Assembly (NCBI RefSeq): GCF_026113935.1
Contig: NZ_JAPEUL010000007.1
Coordinates: 558,001-622,000, forward strand
Direction: 5' to 3'
Length of the DNA: 64,000 bases
Source of the DNA: Marinomonas rhodophyticola
GTDB lineage: Bacteria > Pseudomonadota > Gammaproteobacteria > Pseudomonadales > Marinomonadaceae
Part shown: positions 28,748 through 38,763 of the stretch, piece by piece
Layout: every line of letters begins with the position of its first letter
Numbering within the stretch: the first letter of the stretch is position 1
Notes under the pieces: model-generated
What the model saw: only the letters and a program-made list of their open reading frames with translations
Database searches by the model: none
Told to the model about the DNA's origin: nothing
Made by a program: the position numbers and the translations under genes

Positions 28748-29965
28748 TTGACTTTTTCTGATACATATTCTTTGTTTCATGAGCGTTTGTCTCGCTGGCT
28801 ATTGTTGTCTTGTTTAATGGCAGTGGGAATTGGGCAATCGTTTATTTTTACCTCTTTACCCCCTATCGGTCGTGAGATTGGTCTGGCGGATGTGCGAATT
28901 AGCACACTGATTACCGCTGGGGCGGCAACCTTTGTGGTGGCGGCATTTCTATGGGGAGGAATCATTAATCGAATTGGCCGCGTACGTTCGGTGATTATTG
29001 GCATGAGTAGCTATGCCATGACTATTGGGCTGACAGGCTTTGTACTGCAAGAAGCCTTGGTTAAGCATTTATCAGCAGAGCAAACCTATTATTTAGTATT
29101 TACTTTGCGCATTGTTTTTTCGCTTGGGATTGCTGGTGTTTTACCTTCTATTCAGACCTATTTAATCGCACACACCGACGTTAAGCATCGTAGTTCTACT
29201 ATTGCGATGATCGGCGCTTCTTTTAGTATTGGTATGATTTTAGGTCCAGCTTTCGCGTCTTTATTGAGTAGTTTAGGATTGACTGCGCCTTTCTATATCA
29301 TTGCTTTCTTGGCGGGTAGCATCGCTTTACTGGTGGTATTTTTTGTAAAAGATACTAAGCATGTGCGTCAATTTGTGAAACCACCTAAGATCAATTGGCT
29401 TACTCAGCCTGTGATGCCATTTTTATGTATGTCTTCGTTGTCGATTCTATCGATGACGGGGGTGCAACAAATTATGAGCTTTCTGATCCAAGATAGGTTT
29501 CAGCTAGATGTGGCGCAGACGACCCATCAGTTAGGCTTTGCCATGATGACCATGTCTTGTTTTAGTATTTTGGTGCAAATGATCTTGGTGCCTAGGTTTC
29601 AGTTGGGCGTGGTGACTTTAATCTTCAGCGGTGTTGGGGTAGGAGTGCTCGCTCAGTTTGCGTTTATTTTCTTAGATTCCTACGCAGGGGTGTTGTTGGC
29701 AATGGGGTTATTTGGGGCTGGATTTGGCTTTTTATTCCCTGGGATAGTGACGGCACAAACCTTATTGGTCAAAGACAGTCAGCAAAGCCGCTTAGCCAGT
29801 ATCAATGCTTCTATGCAAGGGGTTGGTGCTGCAGTAGGGCCGGTGATTTTGGCGTCACTTTATCAACTTGGTCAATTGGTTCCATTCTTTGCTTTGATGT
29901 GCAGTTTGATTTTTATGCAGGGGGTGTTCATCTACTGCCACTCTAAATTAAGGCACGTGTTTTAG
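28748..29965 (+). CDS. MFS transporter
   Basis: TTG 28748 is supported by AAGGA 7 bp upstream. The 405-residue protein has 12 predicted spans and the motif GGIINRIGRVRSV between TM2 and TM3; the second half contains GFLFPGIVTAQTLLV. It is probably an exporter of the DHA1 type. It converges on the AraC gene, 20 bp away. Substrate is unknown. Confidence 0.82.
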   Translation: MTFSDTYSLFHERLSRWLLLSCLMAVGIGQSFIFTSLPPIGREIGLADVRISTLITAGAATFVVAAFLWGGIINRIGRVRSVIIGMSSYAMTIGLTGFVLQEALVKHLSAEQTYYLVFTLRIVFSLGIAGVLPSIQTYLIAHTDVKHRSSTIAMIGASFSIGMILGPAFASLLSSLGLTAPFYIIAFLAGSIALLVVFFVKDTKHVRQFVKPPKINWLTQPVMPFLCMSSLSILSMTGVQQIMSFLIQDRFQLDVAQTTHQLGFAMMTMSCFSILVQMILVPRFQLGVVTLIFSGVGVGVLAQFAFIFLDSYAGVLLAMGLFGAGFGFLFPGIVTAQTLLVKDSQQSRLASINASMQGVGAAVGPVILASLYQLGQLVPFFALMCSLIFMQGVFIYCHSKLRHVF

Positions 29966-29985
29966 ATCGTGATGAGTCGGCCTTT

Positions 29986-30910
29986 TTATGAATGGAGTTT
30001 GCTTTGAGCGATCTGACGAGGCGACACGCCAAAGTGTTGGTGAAAGCGTCGGCTAAAATGGCTCAAACTTAAATATCCCAGCTCGTAACTCACTTCGGTG
30101 ACTGAGCATTTTTCTTGTAAACGTTGGTAGGCACGACTCATTCGACGTTGATGTTGATATTCCACCGGCGTACAGCCTAGCTGGCGTTTGAAGCTTTCAA
30201 AGAAACGGCTGCGGCTCATGCAAGCCATTTTAGCCAGCTGGCAGATGTCTAGTGGTTGCGCGAGATTGTGTTCTATCCATTGAATAACGCAAGTGAGGCC
30301 ATTTGCATCGGGCGAATGTTGTGTAAAACGTAATAGGGCGTCTCGACCATGATGTCTTAGAATGCGCGTGACCAGTTCACTGACTCCAAAGTCAACCAGC
30401 AAGTCTCGATCTGGATCATTACGCAGAAAATCACTGGTGAGCCGATCTATGACTTGCTGTGTTGCCTGCGTATGCAAGGTGTGAAGGTGTTGATTTGGGT
30501 CCAGTACGACGCCTGAAGGCAAAGACTCGATCATAATATCATTCATGCGATCACAAATTTGCGCGACCCTTTCTTGCGAAATGGCAATGGTTAGACACGT
30601 CGTTGGATTGTGAAACTGAGCTTCAGGGAAGTCGATAAATACTTCTTCTTTGGGAGCCAATATAAAAGATTCATGTGGAAGAAAAGGGATGTTGTCATGA
30701 TGTTTAGTGTGCATGACTTTGGCACCCGTTACCATACCGCAATACAGCAGTGAATCGGCTTTCAAACTGACTTTTTGGGCTTGTTCATAGGTATCGTAAA
30801 TACTGAGACTCAGAATTTGGGCCTGCAAAGCACACGCGATTTTCGACCAACTGAATGGGCGCGCGCTTATGTTTTAATAACGCTTTTTCTGTCGAGATTG
30901 AGCGACTCAT
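29986..30910 (-). CDS. AraC-family regulator of the aldehyde dehydrogenase (frameshift at 30808)
   Basis: The open frame begins inside the protein at 30828. Removing one base at 30808 joins it to ATG 30910 (AGAGGTG upstream), adding MSRSISTEKALLKHKRAPIQ and giving 307 residues. The N-terminal half is an AraC_N ligand domain; the C-terminal half has two helix-turn-helices (LDICQLAKMACMSRSRFFESF and VTEVSYELGYLSLSHFSRRF). It is divergent from the aldehyde dehydrogenase and is therefore its likely activator. Confidence 0.86.
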
Positions 30911-31137
30911 TAACACACCTCTTTTGTTTTAATATTTTTATTTCAATAGTGTGGCGTGGTGAATTTTCTTTTCTCATCATCGCTCTTGCTTTACTACGGG
31001 TCAATATAAAAGCAAAACAGAAATGGATCGCGAGACAAGTTTCATGGACTCACAGGCAAGTTTTCTTCTCGCTTTCTTTCTACTCTTAATATCAATGTTA
31101 AAACCTGACATAAAAACAACAAGAATGGAGAAGCTTT

Positions 31138-32655
31138 ATGATCTACGCTCAACCTGGTACGAACGGTAGTCTTATTACATTTGAGGCTCAGTATGGTAAT
31201 TTCATTGGTGGTAAATGGGTTGCTCCAGTAAAGGGGCAATACTTTGATAACATTAGCCCTGTAAATGGCGAAGTTTTTTGCCAAATTCCTCGCTCTACTG
31301 AAGAAGATATCAACCTTGCTCTAGATGCAGCGCATGCTGCCCGCGCGGCTTGGGGTAAAACATCTGTCACTAATCGTTCCAACATATTGCTAAAAATTGC
31401 TGATCGCATTGAGCAAAACTTAGAAGCTCTTGCCGTGGCCGAAACTTGGGACAATGGTAAAGCGGTTCGTGAAACCTTAAATGCTGATATTCCTCTGGCT
31501 GCTGATCATTTTCGTTACTTTGCGGGCTGTTTGCGAGCGCAAGAAGGCAGTACCGCTGAGCTAGATGAGCATACTGTAGCTTATCATTTTCATGAGCCAT
31601 TAGGGGTAGTTGGTCAAATCATTCCTTGGAACTTCCCCATCTTGATGGCAGCATGGAAACTCGCGCCAGCACTTGCTGCGGGCAACTGTGTGGTACTCAA
31701 ACCGGCAGAACAAACGCCAGCGTCGATTCTAGAATTGGTTAAAGTGATTCAAGATCTGTTACCTCCAGGTGTACTGAATATTGTTAACGGCTACGGCAAA
31801 GAAGCCGGTGAAGCGCTGGCAACCAGTAAGCGCATTGCTAAGATTGCTTTTACTGGATCAACGCCAGTTGGCTCGCATATTTTAAAATGCGCGGCTGAGA
31901 ACATTATTCCTTCAACTGTCGAATTAGGTGGCAAATCGCCCAATATTTATTTTGCTGACGTCATGCAGCAAGAAGACGCTTTTATCAGCAAATGTGTGGA
32001 AGGTTTGGTATTGGCTTTCTTCAACCAAGGTGAAGTCTGTACTTGTCCATCTCGGGCCTTGATTCACGAATCCATCTATGACGATTTTATGGCCTTGGTG
32101 ATCGAGCGAACGAAGACCATTAAACGTGGTAATCCTTTGGATACAGATGTGCAAGTGGGAGCCTCAAGCATCAAAACAACAGTTCGACAAAATTATGAGC
32201 TACATTGATATTGGTAAGAAAGAGGGCGCAGAGTTATTAATTGGAGGGGGATTGAATCGGTTGATGGTTTAGGTAAAGGGTTTTATGTGCAGCCGACCTT
32301 ATTCAAAGGCTCTAACGAAATGCGTATCTTCCAAGAAGAAATTTTTGGACCAGTCGTGAGTGTGACGACCTTTAAAGACGAAGCCGAAGCACTGGCGATT
32401 GCCAATGACAGTGAGTTTGGTTTGGGCGCTGGGGTTTGGACAAGGGATACGAACCTTGCTTATCGTATGGGGCGTAATCTTGAAGCAGGTCGTGTTTGGA
32501 TGAACTGTTATCACCAGTATCCTGCCCACTCCGCTTTTGGTGGTTATAAAAAATCCGGTGTTGGTCGTGAGACGCATAAAATTGCGTTAGAGCACTATCA
32601 GCAAACGAAAAACATGTTAGTCAGCTATGATATTAATCCGCTCGGGTTCTTTTGA
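31138..32655 (+). CDS. exaC: Acetaldehyde-type aldehyde dehydrogenase (two compensating frameshifts)
   Basis: An extra T at 32164 and a missing G in the run at 32246-32250 displace about 85 bases. Repair gives 505 residues and restores [20 protein letters not shown]. Family residues: Asn in [17 protein letters not shown] loop GSTPVGSHI, Glu in [12 protein letters not shown], and catalytic Cys in [12 protein letters not shown]. The sequence belongs to the AldB/ExaC group that oxidises acetaldehyde and related aldehydes with NAD(P). GGAG precedes ATG 31138. A terminator follows; the divergent AraC gene is the likely regulator. Confidence 0.9.
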
Positions 32656-32684
32656 TCTAACCTAAGACGCCGGTATAAAAGGGA

Positions 32685-32722
32685 AAAGCCAAAAGATACT
32701 ATATGTCTTTTGGCTTTGTTTT
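32685..32722 (+). terminator. Rho-independent terminator after the aldehyde dehydrogenase
   Basis: AAAGCCAAAAGA (32685-32696) pairs perfectly with TCTTTTGGCTTT (32706-32717), followed by GTTTT. Confidence 0.85.
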
Positions 32723-32948
32723 ATTGTGTAACTTGTTTAGATCTCAGCTTGGTACCAGCTGATTTGTAATGGTCCTGAAGCGCCAAAAAATTGCCTTTTT
32801 TCCGAAATTACGTACAAATATCTGCTTTCCTTCTTGTTTCCTATTGGAAACTTTGTCTCATAAGTGATAATTTCACTTTATAGAGATCTTGCGTTATATA
32901 TTGTCAGGATCAATGGTCTTATCAGTATTCGTCACATAGGAAACGGTT

Positions 32949-34331
32949 ATGGCAATCAGTTTATTTGACCTTTTTAAGGTAGGGATTGGACCTTCCAGTT
33001 CACACACTGTTGGTCCTATGGTCGCGGCCAACCAATTTGCTCATCAATTGCAAGATCGTCATTTATTATCCAAGGTCAAGCGTTTAAAGATTGATTTATA
33101 TGGTTCCCTTGGCGCAACTGGAAAAGGGCACGGTACAGGAACGGCTGTGCTAATGGGGCTTGAAGGTGAGTTGCCAGACAGTATTGATCCCAGTAGTGTC
33201 AAAGAGCGAATTGAGCACATAGAAGCCTCATCTGAGCTGAATTTATTGTCAAAGCAGCCGCTTCACATTGAGGTTGCTACCGATTTAATTTATCACCGTA
33301 TTGATCGTTTAGATTTTCATGCCAATGGCATGGTGTTGGTGGCGTTTGATGCCGATGAGCAGAGAGTTCATCAGGCGACCTTTTATTCGGTTGGCGGTGG
33401 TTTTATTGTGCAAGAGGACGAACAAGGGAACGTTTCGATAGTAGAAGACACAACGGAGCTTCCTTATGTCTTTCATAATGCCGAAACCCTCATTCAGCTT
33501 TGCCGCGAGCACGACAAGAGCATTGCGCAAATCATGATGGAAAACGAAAAGACATGGCGCACAGAAGAAGAAATTAAACAGGGTATTCTTTCTATTTGGG
33601 CTGTGATGCGGGCGTGTGTTCAGCAAGGTATTCGTAATGAAGGCATATTACCTGGTGGCTTAAAAGTAAAACGCAGAGCCGCCAGTTTGTATCGAGATCT
33701 TACCAGTAAAACGCGCATGGATATGATCACGCCGTCTTTAGGTGCGATGGACTGGGTTAATTTGTATGCGCTTGCAGTGAATGAAGAAAATGCCGCAGGC
33801 GGAAGAGTTGTGACGGCACCAACCAATGGTGCAGCAGGGATCATTCCAGCGGTATTACATTATTACTGGGAGTTTTGCCCTCGTTCTTGTGAGGAAGGAG
33901 TGATTAATTTTTTCCTTACAGCGGCGGCGATAGGCTTATTATTTAAAGAGAATGCGTCTATTTCTGGGGCCGAAGTGGGTTGTCAAGGTGAAGTCGGGTC
34001 AGCGTGTGCGATGGCGGCTGCTGGATTAGCCGCAGCGACAGGGGGAACGCCTGAGCAAATAGAAAATGCCGCAGAAATTGGTATGGAGCATAATTTAGGT
34101 TTGACCTGTGACCCGATTGGTGGCTTGGTTCAAGTGCCTTGTATTGAACGTAATGCAATGGCATCCATTAAAGCAATTAACTCTGCGAGTATGGCCCTAC
34201 GTGGTGATGGCACCCACTATGTGTCTCTCGATAAGGTGATTCGCACTATGCGAGATACTGGGAGAGACATGAACGATAAGTACAAAGAAACATCTCGCGG
34301 TGGTTTGGCTGTTAATGTCATCGAGTGCTAA
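32949..34331 (+). CDS. sdaA: L-serine ammonia-lyase (iron-sulfur dependent)
   Basis: The 460-residue single-chain enzyme has the N-terminal beta domain ([21 protein letters not shown]) and the C-terminal alpha domain. Candidate [4Fe-4S] ligand cysteines lie in [17 protein letters not shown] and VPCIERNAM, and [13 protein letters not shown] is the substrate loop. It converts L-serine to pyruvate and ammonia in the cytoplasm. Length matches E. coli SdaA. A terminator at 34399 follows. Confidence 0.95.
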   Translation: MAISLFDLFKVGIGPSSSHTVGPMVAANQFAHQLQDRHLLSKVKRLKIDLYGSLGATGKGHGTGTAVLMGLEGELPDSIDPSSVKERIEHIEASSELNLLSKQPLHIEVATDLIYHRIDRLDFHANGMVLVAFDADEQRVHQATFYSVGGGFIVQEDEQGNVSIVEDTTELPYVFHNAETLIQLCREHDKSIAQIMMENEKTWRTEEEIKQGILSIWAVMRACVQQGIRNEGILPGGLKVKRRAASLYRDLTSKTRMDMITPSLGAMDWVNLYALAVNEENAAGGRVVTAPTNGAAGIIPAVLHYYWEFCPRSCEEGVINFFLTAAAIGLLFKENASISGAEVGCQGEVGSACAMAAAGLAAATGGTPEQIENAAEIGMEHNLGLTCDPIGGLVQVPCIERNAMASIKAINSASMALRGDGTHYVSLDKVIRTMRDTGRDMNDKYKETSRGGLAVNVIEC

Positions 34332-34398
34332 TAAATAGCGGGTGTGAAAAAAACATCTTGTAATAAAACGGTCATATTTATGTAGTATTTTTGTCATC

Positions 34399-34422
34399 AG
34401 TGCCTTTTGGGGCACTTTTTTT
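34399..34422 (+). terminator. Rho-independent terminator after sdaA
   Basis: AGTGCC (34399-34404) pairs with GGCACT (34411-34416) followed by seven T's. Confidence 0.82.
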
Positions 34423-34668
34423 AGCCTTGTCTAAGCAAAAGACACAGGGGTTTTTATCTGCACAAACCCAGTGTAGAATGGCGCCGATTTGATAGTTTAC
34501 AGATATATGACAGGCATACCGTATTTGCCTTCATAAACAAGATGTTCGATAGGATGAATTGAGAGCCGAATTTATAACTGTGCTGGGAAGGCACCTTGTT
34601 GAATAACGTAAGGTTTACCTTAGTTTATCAAGAGTTTGGCATAGATTAATCATAAATGAAGAGCCCAT
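34423..34668. other. 246-bp interval before the phosphate transporter gene
   Basis: No gene is seen in this part of the 337-bp interval between sdaA and pit. A small hairpin, TAAGGT/ACCTTA (34610-34623), lies near the gene start. There is no Pho box like those upstream of phoX and the PAP2 gene, and no riboswitch class that I recognise. Confidence 0.4.
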
Positions 34669-36244
34669 ATGGATCTTACAAATAACCCGAAAGAAGAATC
34701 CACTTTATTGAGTGGTCATGAGTTTATTCGAGTATTGATCGCTTTAGCTTTTGTTTTAGCGTCTGGTTTTTATGCAACCAATAATGGTGTTGGTGTTTCT
34801 AACTTGTCAATATTAGCCATTGCTGCTGCAATAGGTGCCTACATGGCTGTCAATATTGGTGCCAACGATGTGGCGAACAACGTTGGTCCTGCGGTCGGGT
34901 CAAAAGCTCTGTCTATGACTGGTGCGATTTTGATCGCCGCTGTGTTTGAGGCCGCGGGGGCGCTAATTGCTGGTGGAACCGTGGTGGGGACCATTAAGAA
35001 TGGCATCATTAATCCCAATGCCATCGGCAATGCAGAAACCTTTATATGGGTCATGATGGCGGCTTTGCTTGCAGGAGCTATTTGGCTTAATTTAGCGACA
35101 TACCTTGGTGCGCCAGTATCAACGACGCATTCTATTGTTGGTGGTGTGCTTGGTGCCGGTATTGCGGCTGGTGGTTGGGATATTGCTAACTGGGATAAAA
35201 TGATTGCCATTGTTGCCAGCTGGGTGATTTCTCCTCTTATGGGCGGCATAATTGCTGCGCTTTTCCTTATGTATATCAAACGCTCTATTACTTATAAAAG
35301 TGATATGATTGATGCTGCAAGAAAAGTGGTTCCTTTGTTAGTCGGTATCATGGTGTGGTCTTTTTCGACCTACTTAATTCTGAAAGGTCTTAGCAAACTT
35401 TGGAAACTCGATTTTATTACGGCGGCTATGATCGCTTTGGCGATTGCTTTAACCGTGTATTTTATCGTTCGTCCTATCGTAGATAAAGCAGCTGTAGCCT
35501 TAGCCAATGACAAAGATGCGGTAAACAGTTTGTTTACTATTCCGTTAATTGTTTCGGCTGCTTTATTAAGCTTTGCTCATGGTGCCAATGATGTCGCCAA
35601 TGCCATTGGGCCTTTGGCAGCGATAAATGATGCTTTGTTGACGGGAGCTGTGTCAGGTTCTGCTGCTATTCCTTTGTGGATCATGATGGTTGGCGGTATT
35701 GGTATTGCAGTTGGTTTAGCGTTGTTTGGTCCTAAATTGATTAAAACGGTGGGGTTCTGAAATCACCGAGCTGGATAAGACTAGAGCTTTTTGTGTCGCT
35801 ATGGCGGCGGCTATTACGGTGATTATTGCTTCTCAACTTGGTTTGCCTGTTAGTTCTACTCATATTGCCGTAGGTGGTATTTTTGGTGTCGGGTTCTTGC
35901 GTGAATACCTGAAACAATCTTATGAGAAAAAGTTAGCTTCTATTATTTCTCACTCTGCGTCAGCGGGCCATAATGGTGAACAAACGAAAGAGTTTGTTAA
36001 GCGTTTCAAATTGGCGGATGTAGAAGAAAAGCGTATGATTCTAAAAGAGCTAAAAGCGGCACAGGCCTCTTCTCCAATCTCTTCTGAAGAGCGTAAAGGA
36101 TTGAAGAAAGCGACGAAAAAAGAATTGGTCAAGCGTTCTGCTTTGTTACGTATTGCCGCGGCATGGGTTATAACTGTTCCTGCTTCAGCTTTACTCTCTG
36201 CATTGATTTTTTATATGTTACTTGGTTTTTCTATCTCCCGATAA
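34669..36244 (+). CDS. pit: PiT-family inorganic phosphate transporter (frameshift at about 35752)
   Basis: The frame breaks in the GGGG run at 35751-35754; removing one G gives KTVGSEITELDKTRAFCVAM and a 524-residue protein. The inverted-repeat PiT signatures are intact: NIGANDVANNVGPAVGSKA near residue 62 and HGANDVANAIGPLAAI near residue 305, with APVSTTHSIVGG and LPVSSTHIAVGG. The C-terminal region has a charged cytoplasmic loop (about residues 425-490) and a final membrane span. It carries low-affinity H+- or Na+-driven phosphate (metal-phosphate) uptake at the inner membrane. Confidence 0.92.
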
Positions 36245-36263
36245 TGGAAGTGGCAACGCAACA

Positions 36264-36293
36264 AAAAAGATCAGTCTATCTGGTCTTTTTTTG
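36264..36293 (+). terminator. Rho-independent terminator after pit
   Basis: AAAAAGATCAG (36264-36274) pairs with CTGGTCTTTTT around a short loop and continues into a T-run. Confidence 0.82.
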
Positions 36294-36370
36294 TTTTTAA
36301 TGTGCGGTCTGTGTTATATAGATAGGTTATGTGTATTTAGTGTTTTAATCTCTCGGGTAACTATTAACAA

Positions 36371-37072
36371 ATGAAATCAAGTATGTTGGTCTTAGTGGCT
36401 GTTACCCTAATTGTTGTGTGCTGCTCTTTGCCGGCTTTGTTTCGATGGCGAAAACAGCAACGCGAGTTAAGAGAAAAACAGCTTGCTTCTTTATCTAATC
36501 GTAGTGATCGCTTACTTTATGCGTTAGAGACGCTTTCCGACCGTTACTTAGCGAAAGAAACGAAAGTATTTATCTTAGAGTATTTATTATCAGCGATAGA
36601 ACAGCTCATCACAGCCAATTTTCAATCAAGTTTTGTGACTAAAAAAACGTATTTAATACGGTTATTAACAGAAGTGAAGCTTGGAAAGAGCGTTATGGTT
36701 AAAGATAGAGTGGCCAGTCAGCAGCAACTTGAACAAATCCAAAATGCGCTACAGGTAATGCTTAGGGAGTTGAGACACCTGACAGAGCAATATGGTGTGA
36801 GTCGAACCATAATTCGGCATCATATTGTACTCATACGATACGCACACGCTTTGGCTCATCGTGATTTGCTGGTTCGTCAAGCTAGGCACGATTTAGATAA
36901 TGATAAAAAAGGCCGTGCACTTGAGAAATATCGTGCTGCACTGTCGGTAATTGAAAAAAATGCCACTGTTAGTGGGGCGCAAAGAGAGGCAGTTCGTCTA
37001 CGAAATATGATACAAGATGTTGAAAAAGTTTTATTTGCTAAAAGAAATAAAACGGAATCCGAGCTAAAGTAA
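36371..37072 (+). CDS. Membrane-anchored helical protein, unknown function (paralogue A)
   Basis: The 233-residue protein has one N-terminal membrane span (SSMLVLVAVTLIVVCCSLPA) and a long alpha-helical cytoplasmic part with charged heptad-like stretches. Its end looks TPR-like (KGRALEKYRAALSVIEKN). It shares layout and scattered identity with the next gene: an L..L...L....Y...E..V/R..L...L..I.QL pattern after the span and a repeat-like C-terminal helix pair. No characterised family is recognised. It may be a scaffold or a sensor of an inner-membrane process. Confidence 0.65.
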   Translation: MKSSMLVLVAVTLIVVCCSLPALFRWRKQQRELREKQLASLSNRSDRLLYALETLSDRYLAKETKVFILEYLLSAIEQLITANFQSSFVTKKTYLIRLLTEVKLGKSVMVKDRVASQQQLEQIQNALQVMLRELRHLTEQYGVSRTIIRHHIVLIRYAHALAHRDLLVRQARHDLDNDKKGRALEKYRAALSVIEKNATVSGAQREAVRLRNMIQDVEKVLFAKRNKTESELK

Positions 37073-37150
37073 GTTGATGTATTTTACCGCTTACTTTACG
37101 AGAAAAACGGCTATTCAGCTACAACACGACTAAGGTAAATAACCTATTAT

Positions 37151-37933
37151 ATGACCGCTGTTACCATCACTGTGCTTTTGCTTGTTATCGGTGGATTTAT
37201 CGCGTTTGCTATTTTTCTACAGTTGAAAGAGCAAGCTCGTATAGAAAAATTACGTAAAGTGGCCACACTGAATAATCAGTTGCGCCAAGTGCGTCGTTAT
37301 TTAGATGATATGCCGCCACAATATCAACCTAAAGATATGCGTTTGTGGTTATTTTCTCGAATGATCGCTATTTATGACCAGTTACTATTACTACAACCAG
37401 ACCCTAACTTATCTCGCCGACGAAATCATTTAGCTGAAGAAATGTCAGAGTTTCAGACGAGTAAACAAAATAGACGTGCTAAGCCAATAAATGATGAGTT
37501 ATTGATCATTGAGGTAAAACGCTTGTTTGATTCTCTCAAATCCTTTTTGATTCAGTCTCAGAAAGAAAAAACAATCGATCAAGACAATGTTCATCGTTAC
37601 AGTAAATTGTTGAACTTTTATCACTACAAGGTCAACGCGGACTACCATGGATACCTTGCCCGTAAAGCGTTTTTAAGTGGACAAATGCAATCTGCTATTG
37701 ATATGTACAAGGAAGCTTTAACGCAACTCACTCCCATAAAAGATATGATAGAGGCACAGTCTACAGTACAAAAATATCAAGAGTTGTTGCAAGAGATTGA
37801 AGACGATATGGCATTGCAGAAAGCCGAAGAAGAAATTAACAAAAATATGTCTAGTGAGGCCGAAGAAGAGTTAGATGATGAATGGAGTAAATTTATAGAA
37901 GAATCCACATTTAAAAGCAAAAAGCGCTTTTAA
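37151..37933 (+). CDS. Membrane-anchored helical protein, unknown function (paralogue B)
   Basis: The 260-residue protein starts with a membrane span (VTITVLLLVIGGFIAFAIFL), then RIEKLRKVATLNNQLRQVRRY, then YLDDMPPQYQPKDMRLWLFSR, helical segments, a TPR-like pair (YLARKAFLSGQMQSAIDMYKEALTQL) and an acidic tail ending in KSKKRF. It is a diverged tandem copy of the upstream gene, 78 bp away. Function is unknown. Confidence 0.7.
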   Translation: MTAVTITVLLLVIGGFIAFAIFLQLKEQARIEKLRKVATLNNQLRQVRRYLDDMPPQYQPKDMRLWLFSRMIAIYDQLLLLQPDPNLSRRRNHLAEEMSEFQTSKQNRRAKPINDELLIIEVKRLFDSLKSFLIQSQKEKTIDQDNVHRYSKLLNFYHYKVNADYHGYLARKAFLSGQMQSAIDMYKEALTQLTPIKDMIEAQSTVQKYQELLQEIEDDMALQKAEEEINKNMSSEAEEELDDEWSKFIEESTFKSKKRF

Positions 37934-38091
37934 ATATTCTTTTTTAGATCTTCGTTGTGATAGATCGTGTATATCACGGTTGTTCATTTGTTCTTTTCGG
38001 CACATAAACATTTTTATTATATTCTCTTGCTAGTTATGATAAATAATGCGATTTTTCTCCTCCTCCATGCCATGTTTAATAAGGACTTTTT

Positions 38092-38712
38092 GTGAATTTA
38101 GCGCTGCTTTCGGCATTTGTGCCGACTTTCTTTTTTGTTTCTATTACACCAGGTATGTGCATGACATTAGCCATGACGCTGGGCATGACCATTGGTGTCA
38201 AACGAGCGCTCTGGATGATGTTGGGTGAACTTGTTGGCGTGGCAACGGTGGCTATTTTGTCAGCCATTGGGGTGGCGGCTTTGTTGCTGAACTATCCTAG
38301 TGTTTTTATGGCATTAAAGTACATTGGTGGTGCTTATTTGGCTTTTATTGGTCTGCAAATGTGGCTTTCTAAAGGCAAGATGGCGATCAAAATGGACGCT
38401 GTTGGGAGCAAGCCAGCATCACAGTTAGATTTAATATCACAAGGTTTTGTGACGGCTATTGCAAACCCGAAAGGATGGGCTTTTTTTGTCGCCTTGTTAC
38501 CACCATTCTTGGATGCAAGTCGTCCATTAGCCAGTCAGCTGGCAGTGTTAATCGCCATTATTTTGACGCTTGAATTTATCTGTTTGTTAATTTATGCCGC
38601 TGGCGGTAGAACTCTAAAAGCCATACTTATGCAGAGTGGAAATGTGCGAATTATGAATCGTATTGCTGGTTCTTTGATGATTGGTGTCGGCGTTTGGCTT
38701 GCTATTGGCTAA
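38092..38712 (+). CDS. LysE/RhtB-family amino-acid exporter
   Basis: GTG 38092 has AAGGA 7 bp upstream. The 206-residue protein starts MNLALLSAFVPTFFFVSITP, has the family TPGMCMTLAMTLGMTIG motif and about six membrane spans, with FVTAIANPKGWAFFVALLPPF in the middle. It exports amino acids or derivatives. Its terminator (38772-38794) lies inside the 3' end of the converging topB gene. Confidence 0.87.
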   Translation: MNLALLSAFVPTFFFVSITPGMCMTLAMTLGMTIGVKRALWMMLGELVGVATVAILSAIGVAALLLNYPSVFMALKYIGGAYLAFIGLQMWLSKGKMAIKMDAVGSKPASQLDLISQGFVTAIANPKGWAFFVALLPPFLDASRPLASQLAVLIAIILTLEFICLLIYAAGGRTLKAILMQSGNVRIMNRIAGSLMIGVGVWLAIG

Positions 38713-38763
38713 TACTGCTAATGGTTGATATCGCAAATGATTAGAGAGCTGATTGCGCCATTG

